A stretch of DNA of 18,685 nt, taken from positions 1-18,685 of the forward strand of contig JAFWKS010000005.1 of NCBI GenBank assembly GCA_017511325.1. Reading direction: 5' to 3'. Origin of the DNA: Erysipelotrichaceae bacterium. GTDB taxonomy: Bacteria; Bacillota_I; Bacilli_A; Erysipelotrichales; Erysipelotrichaceae. Shown here piece by piece: positions 1-7,481 of the stretch. The notes beneath the pieces are model-generated. The model saw only the letters and a program-made list of their open reading frames with translations. It was not told where the DNA came from and did not search any database. Position numbers and translations under genes: made by a program. Position 1 is the first letter of the stretch; the number at the start of each line of letters is the position of its first letter.

Positions 1-49
1 CGTCCTGAGCGACGAGTTTTTTCAATTCTGCGTAATTATTCTGATACAT
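1..49 (-). CDS. N-terminus of an unidentified protein, cut by window edge
   Basis: On the minus strand an ATG at 47-49 opens a frame that runs off the left edge after 16 codons, beginning MYQNNYAELKKLVAQD. It starts 12 bases after the stop codon of the MsmK-like ATPase gene and on the same strand, so it could be the next gene of that transcript. No clear Shine-Dalgarno sequence precedes it; the spacer is AT-rich. The fragment is too short to assign to a family, and chance openness of the frame cannot be excluded. Confidence 0.45.
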   Translation of the reverse strand, partial: MYQNNYAELKKLVAQD

Positions 50-61
50 AAGTTTATATAT

Positions 62-1261
62 TTAGATAAGATTGTTTTCACTCTCGGCGTCAAAGACATG
101 GATCAGTGACGGATTGAAATTGAAGGTGAATTCCTTGCCCAAAGAGACTTTTTCAAGATCGAGGTTGGCAGTCGGTATGACGGCAACGATATCTTCGCCA
201 TTGAGGTTGATGTGTAAATGCACCTCTGAGCCCATCATTTCTGATACTTCGATATTGCCGCTGAAGCCTTCCTCAGCCATTTCGATATGTACAGGTCTTA
301 CACCTACGATAACAGTAGTCTCGCTCTGGTCTTTTTCTTTAAGACCTTTCTGATATCTTTCATCAAGCTTGATATCTCTGCCCTGAATAGTTACATAGTA
401 TTCGCCGTTTCTTTTTGTCAGCGGGATATTGTGGAAGAAGTTGATCTGCGGAGTTCCAATGAAGCCGGCAACGAAGACATTGTAAGGATGATTGAAAACT
501 TCCTGCGGCGTACCGACCTGCTGGATGAAGCCGTCTTTCATGACGACGATCCTGTCACCGAGAGTCATTGCTTCGACCTGGTCGTGGGTAACGTATACGA
601 ATGTTGTATTGATCTTCTGACGCAGTCTGATGATCTCGGAACGCATCTGTCCACGCAGTTTGGCATCAAGGTTGGATAATGGTTCATCCATCAGGATGAC
701 CTGAGGTGAACGAACGATCGCACGTCCGATCGCAACTCTCTGCCTCTGACCGCCGGAAAGAGCTTTTGGAAGACGGTCGAGGATCTGTGTGATCTCCAGG
801 GTCCTGGCTGCTTCTCTGACTTTTTCTTCGATCTCTTCTTTTGGCAGTTTAGCCAGTTTCAAAGAGAAGGCCATATTTTCATAGACTGTCATGTGCGGAT
901 AAAGTGAATAGTTCTGGAAGACCATGGCGATGTTACGGTCACGCGGAGCGATGACGTTTGAGAGTTTGTCGCCGATGTAGAGTTCGCCTTCAGTGATCTC
1001 TTCAAGTCCGGCGATCATACGCAAAGTCGTAGACTTGCCGCATCCTGAAGGACCGACCAGGACAACGAATTCCTTATCCTTGATCTCCAGGTTGAATTCC
1101 TGAACGGCTACAACGCCTTCGTCAGTGATCTGCAGATTAGGTACGAAATCCTCATCCGGAGCTGTTTCCTGTCTTTTCTTGGCAGCTCTCTTGTTCTGCT
1201 TGATCTCTTCCGGGGTGATCGGGTAGATCTTCTTAATGTTTTTTAATGTAATACTTGACAT
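62..1261 (-). CDS. msmK: Sugar ABC transporter ATP-binding protein, MsmK/UgpC/MalK family
   Basis: This is the 399-residue cytoplasmic ATPase that powers carbohydrate ABC importers. Visible motifs are Walker A GPSGCGKST (70-78), Q-loop Q116, signature LSGGQ (168-172), Walker B ILMDEP (189-194) and H-loop H226. Residues from about 245 to the end form the MalK-like regulatory (OB/TOBE) domain, including FIGTPQINFF. Residues about 15-50 are a lysine-rich insert between the first strand and AVQEFNLEI; I recall similar inserts in clostridial MsmK proteins, so it is probably not a fusion. No permease or binding protein is adjacent on this strand, so it may be a shared ATPase serving several importers, as family members in streptococci and Bacillus do. 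The lipoprotein at 16807 is a possible client. The ATG at 1259-1261 gives the expected N-terminus but has no good ribosome site; the strong one lies about 110 bases upstream in a structured leader. Confidence 0.93.
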   Translation of the reverse strand: MSSITLKNIKKIYPITPEEIKQNKRAAKKRQETAPDEDFVPNLQITDEGVVAVQEFNLEIKDKEFVVLVGPSGCGKSTTLRMIAGLEEITEGELYIGDKLSNVIAPRDRNIAMVFQNYSLYPHMTVYENMAFSLKLAKLPKEEIEEKVREAARTLEITQILDRLPKALSGGQRQRVAIGRAIVRSPQVILMDEPLSNLDAKLRGQMRSEIIRLRQKINTTFVYVTHDQVEAMTLGDRIVVMKDGFIQQVGTPQEVFNHPYNVFVAGFIGTPQINFFHNIPLTKRNGEYYVTIQGRDIKLDERYQKGLKEKDQSETTVIVGVRPVHIEMAEEGFSGNIEVSEMMGSEVHLHINLNGEDIVAVIPTANLDLEKVSLGKEFTFNFNPSLIHVFDAESENNLI

Positions 1262-1440
1262 CGATTCTGCTCTGATAATCAGGCCTTTGCCCTTTTACCT
1301 CATTGAAGACCGACACTAAGGATCTTCAACATTTTCAACATGTCTCCACTATGTTGACCCGTGAGCAACGGTTCCCTCCTTTTTGGCTTGCTGTAAATGT
1401 GGAGCCAGCATTACATCTTAATTATTCCAGATACTTATGA
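1262..1440 (-). promoter_or_regulatory. Hairpin-rich 5' leader of the MsmK gene
   Basis: Read on the minus strand, the region before MsmK contains several inverted repeats in a row: TGGCT/AGCCA around 1385-1410, CCGT/ACGG (1359-1371), CAACAT/ATGTTG (1336-1356, 9-base loop), TTGAAGA/TCTTCAA (1303-1329, 13-base loop) and CTGA/TCAG (1272-1282). A strong Shine-Dalgarno (AAGGAGGG) sits at about 1373-1381, far from the MsmK start, while the MsmK start itself lacks one. This suggests a structured, possibly regulatory, mRNA leader. I recognise no known riboswitch class. No U-tract terminator is visible, so any control would more likely act on translation or RNA stability. Confidence 0.35.
1300..1368 (-). 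CDS. Possible 22-codon leader ORF upstream of MsmK
   Basis: A TTG at 1366-1368 lies 6 bases after a near-perfect AGGAGG ribosome site and opens 22 codons (MLTGQHSGDMLKMLKILSVGLQ) ending in TGA at 1300-1302, 38 bases before the MsmK start. An in-frame internal ATG (codon 10) follows a weaker GGAG. No family resemblance is seen. It overlaps two of the leader hairpins, so translation would melt them, as leader peptides do. It may equally be a chance frame; the main support is the quality of the ribosome site. Confidence 0.3.
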   Translation of the reverse strand: MLTGQHSGDMLKMLKILSVGLQ

Positions 1441-1494
1441 TGATTCCTTTAAAATATGTGTCGTGCGTTTTTGATTATGTCACAAACCTTTAAC

Positions 1495-1530
1495 AGAAAA
1501 AGCACCCTTGTAATGATAAGGGGTGCTTTG
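1495..1530 (-). terminator. Rho-independent terminator of the amino-acid importer operon
   Basis: On the minus strand, immediately after the stop of the ATPase gene at 1532, AAGCACCCCTT and AAGGGTGCTT form a roughly 10-bp stem with an 8-base loop and one bulged C, followed by TTTTTCT. It separates the amino-acid importer unit from the MsmK unit downstream. Confidence 0.85.
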
Positions 1531-1531
1531 C

Positions 1532-2623
1532 TTAATCGGTCTTGATTTTAAGGATGAACTGATCCGGAAGCTCATTATCGGCTTCATAGGAGTATTTCAT
1601 CGTCTCACAGATCCCGCTTAGTACTTTGGCAGATAGATCATCAGGGATCTCTGATACCTCGTTTTGTTCGCCTGCATAATTGAATGTCCAGCAGGCACTT
1701 TCATCCTTGTTCGAATATTCAAAGACCGCTTTGAAACGAGGATCCTTAAGTGAGCCGATCAGCAGCTGACTGACTTCTTCAAAGACCAGCAGGATGCGTT
1801 TTCCTAAAGACGAAGGGATCTGGTTCTTGCTGCAGTAGGTCTCGATCTTAGAGGCCATGCTTAAGAAGTCGTAATTGCGGGAAGCGATATCCAGAGTAAG
1901 GACTTTGAGCTTCTTTACGAAACGGCGGGTCTTTTCCTTCTTTGGTCTATCAAAGATCTCTTCAGGGGTACCATCTTCATAGATGCTTCCTTCATCCATG
2001 TAGAAGACACGGTTGGATATGAAACGGGCGAAGTTCATCTCATGAGTCACGATCAGCATCGTCTTGCCCATTTTGGCAAGTTCGCCGATAACTGTTTCAA
2101 CTTCATTTACCATCGTCGGATCAAGGGCGCTCGTCGGTTCGTCCAGCATGATGACTTCAGGATCCATTGCCAGAGTCCTGGCGATCGCTACACGCTGTTT
2201 CTGTCCGCCGGAAAGTTCATCAGGATAGTTGAAGGCTTTTTCGACCAGGCCTACCATCCTTAAAAGCTCGATGCCTTTATCAAAGGCAGCCTGACGATCC
2301 ATGCCTTTGAGTTTGACTGGCGACAGCATGATGTTTTCAATGACGTTAAGGTGATTGAAGAGATTGAAATTCTGGAAGACCATCCCTACTTTCTGACGGA
2401 TCCTGCTGATATCGCAGTTTTCAGCCGTTATATCCTGATCGTCGATATAGATGTGACCGGAATCGGGTTCTTCCAGAAGGTTGATGCAGCGAAGCAGAGT
2501 GCTCTTGCCGGTACCGGAAGGTCCGATGATCGCAATGATATCGCCGTCATTTATCTGCACACTTAGATCTTCAAGCGGAATGGCGTTGTCGTATGATTTT
2601 CTTAGGTGTTCGATCTTAATCAT
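1532..2623 (-). CDS. Polar amino-acid ABC transporter ATPase with extra C-terminal domain
   Basis: The first 240 of 363 residues are a GlnQ/HisP-type ATPase: Walker A GPSGTGKST (34-42), signature LSGGQ (137-141), Walker B VIMLDEPTSALDP (157-169) and H-loop H194. It would drive import of an amino acid through the fused permease encoded just upstream. GlnQ-type proteins are usually about 240-250 residues. Here residues about 244-363 add a domain with a helix (LSMASKIETYCSKNQIP), a second helix (GKRILLVFEEVSQLLIG, 274-290) and paired strands (FKAVFEYSNKDE, ACWTFNYAG). The order recalls a GHKL/RsbW-like ATPase fold without the N-box asparagine; that is inference, not a firm assignment. The ATG at 2621-2623 follows AAAGGAG and overlaps the end of the upstream gene by 8 bases, so the two are translationally coupled. 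Confidence 0.9.
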   Translation of the reverse strand: MIKIEHLRKSYDNAIPLEDLSVQINDGDIIAIIGPSGTGKSTLLRCINLLEEPDSGHIYIDDQDITAENCDISRIRQKVGMVFQNFNLFNHLNVIENIMLSPVKLKGMDRQAAFDKGIELLRMVGLVEKAFNYPDELSGGQKQRVAIARTLAMDPEVIMLDEPTSALDPTMVNEVETVIGELAKMGKTMLIVTHEMNFARFISNRVFYMDEGSIYEDGTPEEIFDRPKKEKTRRFVKKLKVLTLDIASRNYDFLSMASKIETYCSKNQIPSSLGKRILLVFEEVSQLLIGSLKDPRFKAVFEYSNKDESACWTFNYAGEQNEVSEIPDDLSAKVLSGICETMKYSYEADNELPDQFILKIKTD

Positions 2624-4919
2624 GGATCTTCACTCCTTTCAGAAGATCAGGAGCCTTGCGGTTTTTAGGATCGATGTTCATCGAGATCCTGCTTACAAGA
2701 AGACCAAGCAGGCCTTCCAGGACAAAGTAGATAATAGTGATGGCGATCAAAGGGAAGAAGGCTTCATAGGTCCTGCTTCTGACGATGTCTCCCATCTTGG
2801 TCAGATCCTGAACGGCGATATAGCCGACGATTGCCGTAGCTTTGATAAGACTGACTATCTCACCGCGATAGGCGGGCATGACGTGCGGGAGAGCCTGAGG
2901 CAGGATGATGCGATAGAAGGTCTGTCTGTTGGAGTGTCCCAGGGCATAAGCCGCTTCATACTGACCGCGCTCGATCGTGCCGACAGCCATTTTTATCAAG
3001 CCGAATACAGAGGCTCCAAAAGTAGCGCTGAAGCCAAGCACCGCTACACTGATGCCGCTGATCGCCACTGAACCGAAGATGATATAGTAAAGCACCATAA
3101 GCAGTACTACCATCGGCATGCCCTGTACAAGGAAGATACAAACACCGGTGATCCTGTTGGGAAGCACATTGCCGTTGCGGCAGACTATGAAAAGAAGAAA
3201 GCCCAGGATCGTGCCAAACAATACCGACAAGAGCGTTATAAACATCGTCGTGCCTATTCCTTCCAGAAAGAGCCTATAGCGATCCTCTCTGATGAAAGTT
3301 TTGTAGAAACTGTTGAAGATGCTGCTGATGAAGCCGGTCTTTGCTGAGACTTTCTCATCTTCAATGACCAGAACGACGCTCTGACTTGAATATGATCTGG
3401 AGAAATCTACACTCTGTTTCCTTTCTTCAGTTACCGCAAGACAGGAAGCCGCAAGATCGGCTTTGCCCGACTGCAATGAGGCAAGCACGCCGTCGAAGTT
3501 CATTTTATCCACTTCAAGACCATAGCCGTTTTCTTGGCAGAAGTTGGCGATGATCTCTATCTCCAGGCCTACGACCAGATCGTCTCTTACATAACAGTAA
3601 GGCATCTGCTGGGCAGCTGTAGCTACGTGCAGAGTGCCGTTTATATCCTTAAGGGCTGCATAATCGATGAGCGATTTATTTTCTTCATCAGCTGCAAACC
3701 ACTTTTCCTTAAGTTTATCTATGGTCTTGTCGGCTATCAGCCTTCCCAGATATTCATCGAATCTTTCATTGAGCTTTCGGCCTTCTTCGCTCTTAGGGAA
3801 GGCAAAAGCGAGATTTGCGTCAGTCAGTGATTCATCAAACCAGATCAGACTTTCATCTTCATAATGCATGAAGATGACGGCCGATTCAGGACAGACGAAC
3901 GCATCGATCTGTTTGGCTTTCAAGGCGACAGGAAGATCGGCCAGACCGGTAAAATACATGATCTTGGCTGTCGGAAGACGTTTTTCGATCAGCTTGTCGT
4001 GGATGGAACCGGTCGTTATGCCGATCCTTTTGCCTGCAAGCTCATCGAGGCTCTTATATGTATCGTTATTTGAAGTATCCTTATCACCTTCAAGGTCAGC
4101 TTTGCGGACTGCCAGTACGATGCCTCCATGACTGGTCGGTTCAGAAAACAGGACCTGTTCCTGTCTTTCCGGAGTGACGTTCATATCGGTCGAGAAATCA
4201 CACTTGCCGGATTCGACTTCCGGGATCCTGCCCGCAAAGTCAACATCTACAAGTTCAAGACCATAACCTTTTTCCAGGCAGAAGCGGGTGACAAGATCGA
4301 TATCATAGCCGACGTTCTTTCCATCCTTGATATATGAAAAAGGCATATCGGCAGAAGTCGTCGCAACTCTCAAGATCCGTTTATCGTTTCTGAGCTTAGA
4401 CATGTCAACGACTTTCTTGTCTTCATCATAGCCAAACCAGGTATCTTCGATCTGTTTCATAGTCCCGTCTTCCCAGCACCTTCTGATGAATCCGTTGAGC
4501 TCTTCACATAAGGAGGCACTTTCAGGATCGTTCTTTCTGAAGGCAAAACTGTATTGGTTGTTCATGAGCTTTTCAGGAAGATAGCTTATCTCAGGCTGTT
4601 CAGCGCAGACCATTTTAAGACTTGGCTCATCAGCCAGAAAGCCTTTGATCTTGTCTGTGAGCAGGGCTGCGATACAATCTGTATAGGTATTTAAAAGAAG
4701 GTGTTCACTGTCTGGAAAGTATTCATCAGCAAGGCCTTCCATCAAAGGTCCGACCAATACTCCGATAGGCTTGCCGTTATAGTCTTTGATCGATACATCT
4801 TCTTCAGCAAAGACGCCAAAAGGCATCGCTGCAAGCATCAGCAGCAAGACAAAGGAAAGCAGTCTTCTGATCCTGATCGATCTTCTGTTTTTCAATGGCT
4901 GTGTCATATATCTATCCAT
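2616..4919 (-). CDS. Fused substrate-binding / permease protein of an amino-acid ABC importer
   Basis: About 767 residues. The numbers here count from an in-frame TTG at 4925; subtract 2 for the ATG at 4919, which I prefer. A basic N-terminus and hydrophobic stretch (23-41, ending GVFA) act as signal or membrane anchor. SBP_bac_3 material follows: residues 44-165 match only the second lobe (IKDYNGKPIGV to IEDTWFG), 183-410 form a complete two-lobe domain (ILRVATTSADMPFSYI to LKEKWF), and 431-522 form only a first lobe (LHVATAAQQMPYCYV to VDFSRSYSSQSVVLVIED). Residues from about 545 are a HisM/GlnP-type permease with about five membrane segments and the ATPase-contact EAA loop (654-680, GQYEAAYALG). 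Together with the coupled ATPase this makes a two-gene importer for polar amino acids or similar solutes. No Shine-Dalgarno precedes the start, and a TATAAT lies very close. Confidence 0.9.
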   Translation of the reverse strand: MDRYMTQPLKNRRSIRIRRLLSFVLLLMLAAMPFGVFAEEDVSIKDYNGKPIGVLVGPLMEGLADEYFPDSEHLLLNTYTDCIAALLTDKIKGFLADEPSLKMVCAEQPEISYLPEKLMNNQYSFAFRKNDPESASLCEELNGFIRRCWEDGTMKQIEDTWFGYDEDKKVVDMSKLRNDKRILRVATTSADMPFSYIKDGKNVGYDIDLVTRFCLEKGYGLELVDVDFAGRIPEVESGKCDFSTDMNVTPERQEQVLFSEPTSHGGIVLAVRKADLEGDKDTSNNDTYKSLDELAGKRIGITTGSIHDKLIEKRLPTAKIMYFTGLADLPVALKAKQIDAFVCPESAVIFMHYEDESLIWFDESLTDANLAFAFPKSEEGRKLNERFDEYLGRLIADKTIDKLKEKWFAADEENKSLIDYAALKDINGTLHVATAAQQMPYCYVRDDLVVGLEIEIIANFCQENGYGLEVDKMNFDGVLASLQSGKADLAASCLAVTEERKQSVDFSRSYSSQSVVLVIEDEKVSAKTGFISSIFNSFYKTFIREDRYRLFLEGIGTTMFITLLSVLFGTILGFLLFIVCRNGNVLPNRITGVCIFLVQGMPMVVLLMVLYYIIFGSVAISGISVAVLGFSATFGASVFGLIKMAVGTIERGQYEAAYALGHSNRQTFYRIILPQALPHVMPAYRGEIVSLIKATAIVGYIAVQDLTKMGDIVRSRTYEAFFPLIAITIIYFVLEGLLGLLVSRISMNIDPKNRKAPDLLKGVKIHD

Positions 4920-4933
4920 AAACAATCAACTAT

Positions 4934-4939
4934 ATTATA
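4934..4939 (-). promoter_or_regulatory. Candidate -10 box for the amino-acid importer
   Basis: A perfect TATAAT on the minus strand lies 14 bases before the preferred ATG at 4919. Transcription would start near 4927, leaving about 8 bases or fewer of leader and no ribosome site. No convincing -35 hexamer is found at 16-18 bases, so the call is tentative. Confidence 0.4.
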
Positions 4940-5090
4940 TTGTATCTTCATAAGGATCATTTCATTTAAAGCAAACAGCATCATAATTAAACAAAGAAGA
5001 GAAAATTATAAATCAAGGCATTTATTTTGATTTTTTCATGTGCTTTCAGCTGATATTCTAAAAACGAAATACAGGAAGAGGTATCATTTT

Positions 5091-5951
5091 ATGCATGAAA
5101 TAAAAACAGTTGATGTGAATGGTGTAAAACTGGCTTACAGAGAATACGGAAGCGGAGACAAGTATCTGCTTTCAACCCAGAATTTCTTTTTCAAGGATTC
5201 CCATATGGCACTGTTAGGACAGCCGCCATATGACTATCATTGTTTTCTGGTATATATGAGAGGCTATGGCGAATCTGAACATATCTATGATCAGACCTTA
5301 AGAGACTATGCGGCGATCTGGGGCGAAGATCTGATGGCTTTTGCGGAAGTCATGGGCATCAGATCCTTTTACTATACCGGTATCTCGCATGGCAACTGGG
5401 CACCATGGTATATCGCATTTCATAGACCTGAACTTATCAGAGCCTATGTCTGCGTTGATGGCATAACACAGTATCACGAACAAAGAGATCTGCCGGCTCC
5501 TTTAGCCAAGATGAGAGATCACGCAGAAGAATTCGTCGGCAATGTCGAACAGTTAAAGAAAACAGCGTGGATCGAGACCTGGCCAACAAATAATCCCGAA
5601 AGACTCAAGAGAAGGAAAGAAAACTTTGAGGAGCACCTTGATATCCTGATGCACCGCAAGAAGGAAGAATTTGCCTTGCCGATGCTGGGAGATATGACCG
5701 GCTGCAACGCCAAGTCACAGGAAGAACTGCTGCAAAGACTTCACGAGATAGATTTCCCGGTCATGATCTGGGAGGGCGGTCTTGATCCTCTGGCAACACC
5801 GGAAGCTGCTTTGGAAGTAGCTAAAGCCATACCTGGTGCGACCTATCTGATGTATCAGCACCTTGGACATGGCGGAGCTGATGAGATGCCTGAACTGGCC
5901 GCAAGAGACTGCGACCGTTTCTTCAAGGATGTGGAAGGAAGGATCCTGTAA
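5091..5951 (+). CDS. Alpha/beta-hydrolase fold esterase
   Basis: A 286-residue cytoplasmic protein of the alpha/beta-hydrolase superfamily (Abhydrolase_1 / proline iminopeptidase-like), opening the plus-strand operon. The nucleophile elbow GISHG puts Ser99 at the centre. Asp232 in GGLDPLA and His260 in HLGHGG complete a plausible triad. The core strand YLLSTQNFF with DYHCFLVYMRGYGES (48-62) is typical of the fold. Residues about 130-200 form a helical, charged cap that would set substrate choice. An in-frame ATG-less extension upstream exists, but the ATG at 5091 is preferred because AGGAAGAGG lies 9 bases before it. The next gene begins one base after its stop. By context it could remove an acyl group from an imported glycoside; other hydrolase reactions remain possible. 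Confidence 0.85.
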   Translation: MHEIKTVDVNGVKLAYREYGSGDKYLLSTQNFFFKDSHMALLGQPPYDYHCFLVYMRGYGESEHIYDQTLRDYAAIWGEDLMAFAEVMGIRSFYYTGISHGNWAPWYIAFHRPELIRAYVCVDGITQYHEQRDLPAPLAKMRDHAEEFVGNVEQLKKTAWIETWPTNNPERLKRRKENFEEHLDILMHRKKEEFALPMLGDMTGCNAKSQEELLQRLHEIDFPVMIWEGGLDPLATPEAALEVAKAIPGATYLMYQHLGHGGADEMPELAARDCDRFFKDVEGRIL

Positions 5952-5952
5952 G

Positions 5953-7479
5953 ATGAAACTTCAGCCTGCATCGATCTTTGGGGAAGGGATGGTCCTTCAA
6001 AGAGACAAGGAGATAAAGATCTGGGGCACCAGTATAAATAATGATACGATCACTGTAAAACTCAATGATCAGTGTGTAAGTACGATCGCCCAGAAGGGAA
6101 ACTGGTGTGTGACTTTGGATCCCGAAAAAGCTTCCAACAGGACGAGTCTGGAGATCATTTCTTCAAGAAGCAATGAAAGGATAGTTTTTAATGATGTGGC
6201 AATCGGTGAAGTCTGGCTGGCCGGCGGTCAGTCGAATATGGAATTTCTGATGAAGTATGACATCGATTTTCCTGAGACCAAAGAAGGAAAAGATGATGAT
6301 CTTTTAAGATGTTTCACTTATCCGCAGACTAATTTCAAAGGCTTCCTGGAGATAAACGATATGCCTGAAGCCGGATTCTGGCGCAAATGGATAAAAGAAG
6401 AAGACCGCAGATACTTTTCGGCTGTAGCAGCCTATATGGGCATGGTCCTAAGAGAAAAACTCGATGTCCCCGTAGGCATCATCAGCTGCAACTGGGGCGG
6501 AACACCTGTCGCAGCCTGGACGGCCATGGAAGATCTTGAAAAAGAAGAAAAGCTTAAACCGATACTGGACTGGCATAATGAAGCCTGCGCCAAGACAGAC
6601 TGGCCAAAATATATAAGGGCAAGCGAGATCAGAAATCCTGACCCGACACCGGAACAGGAAGCCTTCTCAGAAAAATTCATGATGGGCGGTTTTGGCAAGG
6701 AGTTCTTTGAGAACTTTGATCCTTCAACGATGCCGGTATTGGACTATGCACCATATGCACCGGGTCCGCGCAGTGTTGTAAGGCCATCAGGCTTATATGA
6801 AAACATGTTATGCAGCGTGGCACCATACGCAATAAAAGGATTCATCTGGTATCAGGGCGAAGATGATGACGCCAGAGACTGGGTCGACTTCTACGACGTG
6901 TCCATGATCACGATGATAAAAAGCTGGAGAAAGCTCTGGAAAGAAGATCTTCCTTTCTATCAGATCGAACTGGCACCTTTTGAAGGAGCAGGCGCAACAG
7001 CCGCCAAGAGATACAACGATCTGCGCCACAAGCAGGAAAAGGTTGCTGCTTCCTTAAGTGATGTCTACGATGTCTGCATCCTCGATGCCGGAGAGCGCTA
7101 CAACATCCATCCGCGCTGCAAGAAGACAGTCGGAGAAAGGCTCGCAAGGATTGTGATGAAACACAGCTATGGCGACAAGTCTTTGACAGCGGACTGTCCG
7201 CGCATCCTGAAGGCTGAAAGAAAAGATGCCATAGAGATCAGTTTTGACAATACAGCTGATGGTCTATCGATCAAAGGCGATCTCAAAGACTGTCTTAAGC
7301 TCAGCTTTGAAGGAAAAGAACTTGAATATGAAGCAAGCATCGATAAAGACAAGCTGATCATCAAAACAGACATGTCCAGGGAAAAGATAAAAGTTGAATA
7401 CTGCGAAGCGAATTATTGCGTTGCAGTACTGTATAATTCGGAAGCAAATCCGGTATATGGCTTTACATGCGAGGTTTAA
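5953..7479 (+). CDS. Sialate O-acetylesterase-like SGNH carbohydrate esterase
   Basis: A 508-residue member of the SASA/DUF303 acetylesterase family (sialate O-acetylesterase, CE6-related), which hydrolyses acetyl esters on sugars. An N-terminal beta-rich segment (1-85, beginning QPASIFGEGMVLQRDKEI) precedes the SGNH core. The GGQSNM block holds nucleophile Ser94, the Asn-Trp-Gly-Gly block is at 180-183, the conserved IWYQGE at 298-303 and the catalytic His386 in IHPRCK. A beta-sandwich tail follows from about 420. Most relatives read DIHP or DDIHP around the histidine; here it is YNIHP, so the usual acidic residue is missing. No signal peptide is seen, implying cytoplasmic action on imported material. 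The ATG at 5953 sits one base after the previous stop, with AAGGA about 10 bases upstream, and is preferred to an in-frame start further upstream that would overlap the hydrolase gene. Confidence 0.88.
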   Translation: MKLQPASIFGEGMVLQRDKEIKIWGTSINNDTITVKLNDQCVSTIAQKGNWCVTLDPEKASNRTSLEIISSRSNERIVFNDVAIGEVWLAGGQSNMEFLMKYDIDFPETKEGKDDDLLRCFTYPQTNFKGFLEINDMPEAGFWRKWIKEEDRRYFSAVAAYMGMVLREKLDVPVGIISCNWGGTPVAAWTAMEDLEKEEKLKPILDWHNEACAKTDWPKYIRASEIRNPDPTPEQEAFSEKFMMGGFGKEFFENFDPSTMPVLDYAPYAPGPRSVVRPSGLYENMLCSVAPYAIKGFIWYQGEDDDARDWVDFYDVSMITMIKSWRKLWKEDLPFYQIELAPFEGAGATAAKRYNDLRHKQEKVAASLSDVYDVCILDAGERYNIHPRCKKTVGERLARIVMKHSYGDKSLTADCPRILKAERKDAIEISFDNTADGLSIKGDLKDCLKLSFEGKELEYEASIDKDKLIIKTDMSREKIKVEYCEANYCVAVLYNSEANPVYGFTCEV

Positions 7480-7481
7480 GT

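Noticed and set aside
62..679. Plus-strand open frames opposite the MsmK gene, and similar long antisense frames elsewhere
   Set aside because: They lie wholly within well-supported genes, lack ribosome sites and resemble no protein family, so they are shadows of the real coding strand.
1360..1384. T-box-like string GGGAACCG in the MsmK leader
   Set aside because: It differs from the T-box core TGGNACC, no specifier stem or terminator was found, and the downstream gene is a sugar ATPase.
1262..1531. Hidden RNA gene or mobile element in the left intergenic region
   Set aside because: Beyond the terminator and the leader hairpins there is no tRNA fold, insertion-sequence end or target duplication.
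5863..5952. Longer N-terminus for the SASA-like esterase starting at 5863
   Set aside because: It would overlap the hydrolase gene by about 90 bases; the ATG at 5953 gives the family-like N-terminus and has a nearby ribosome site.
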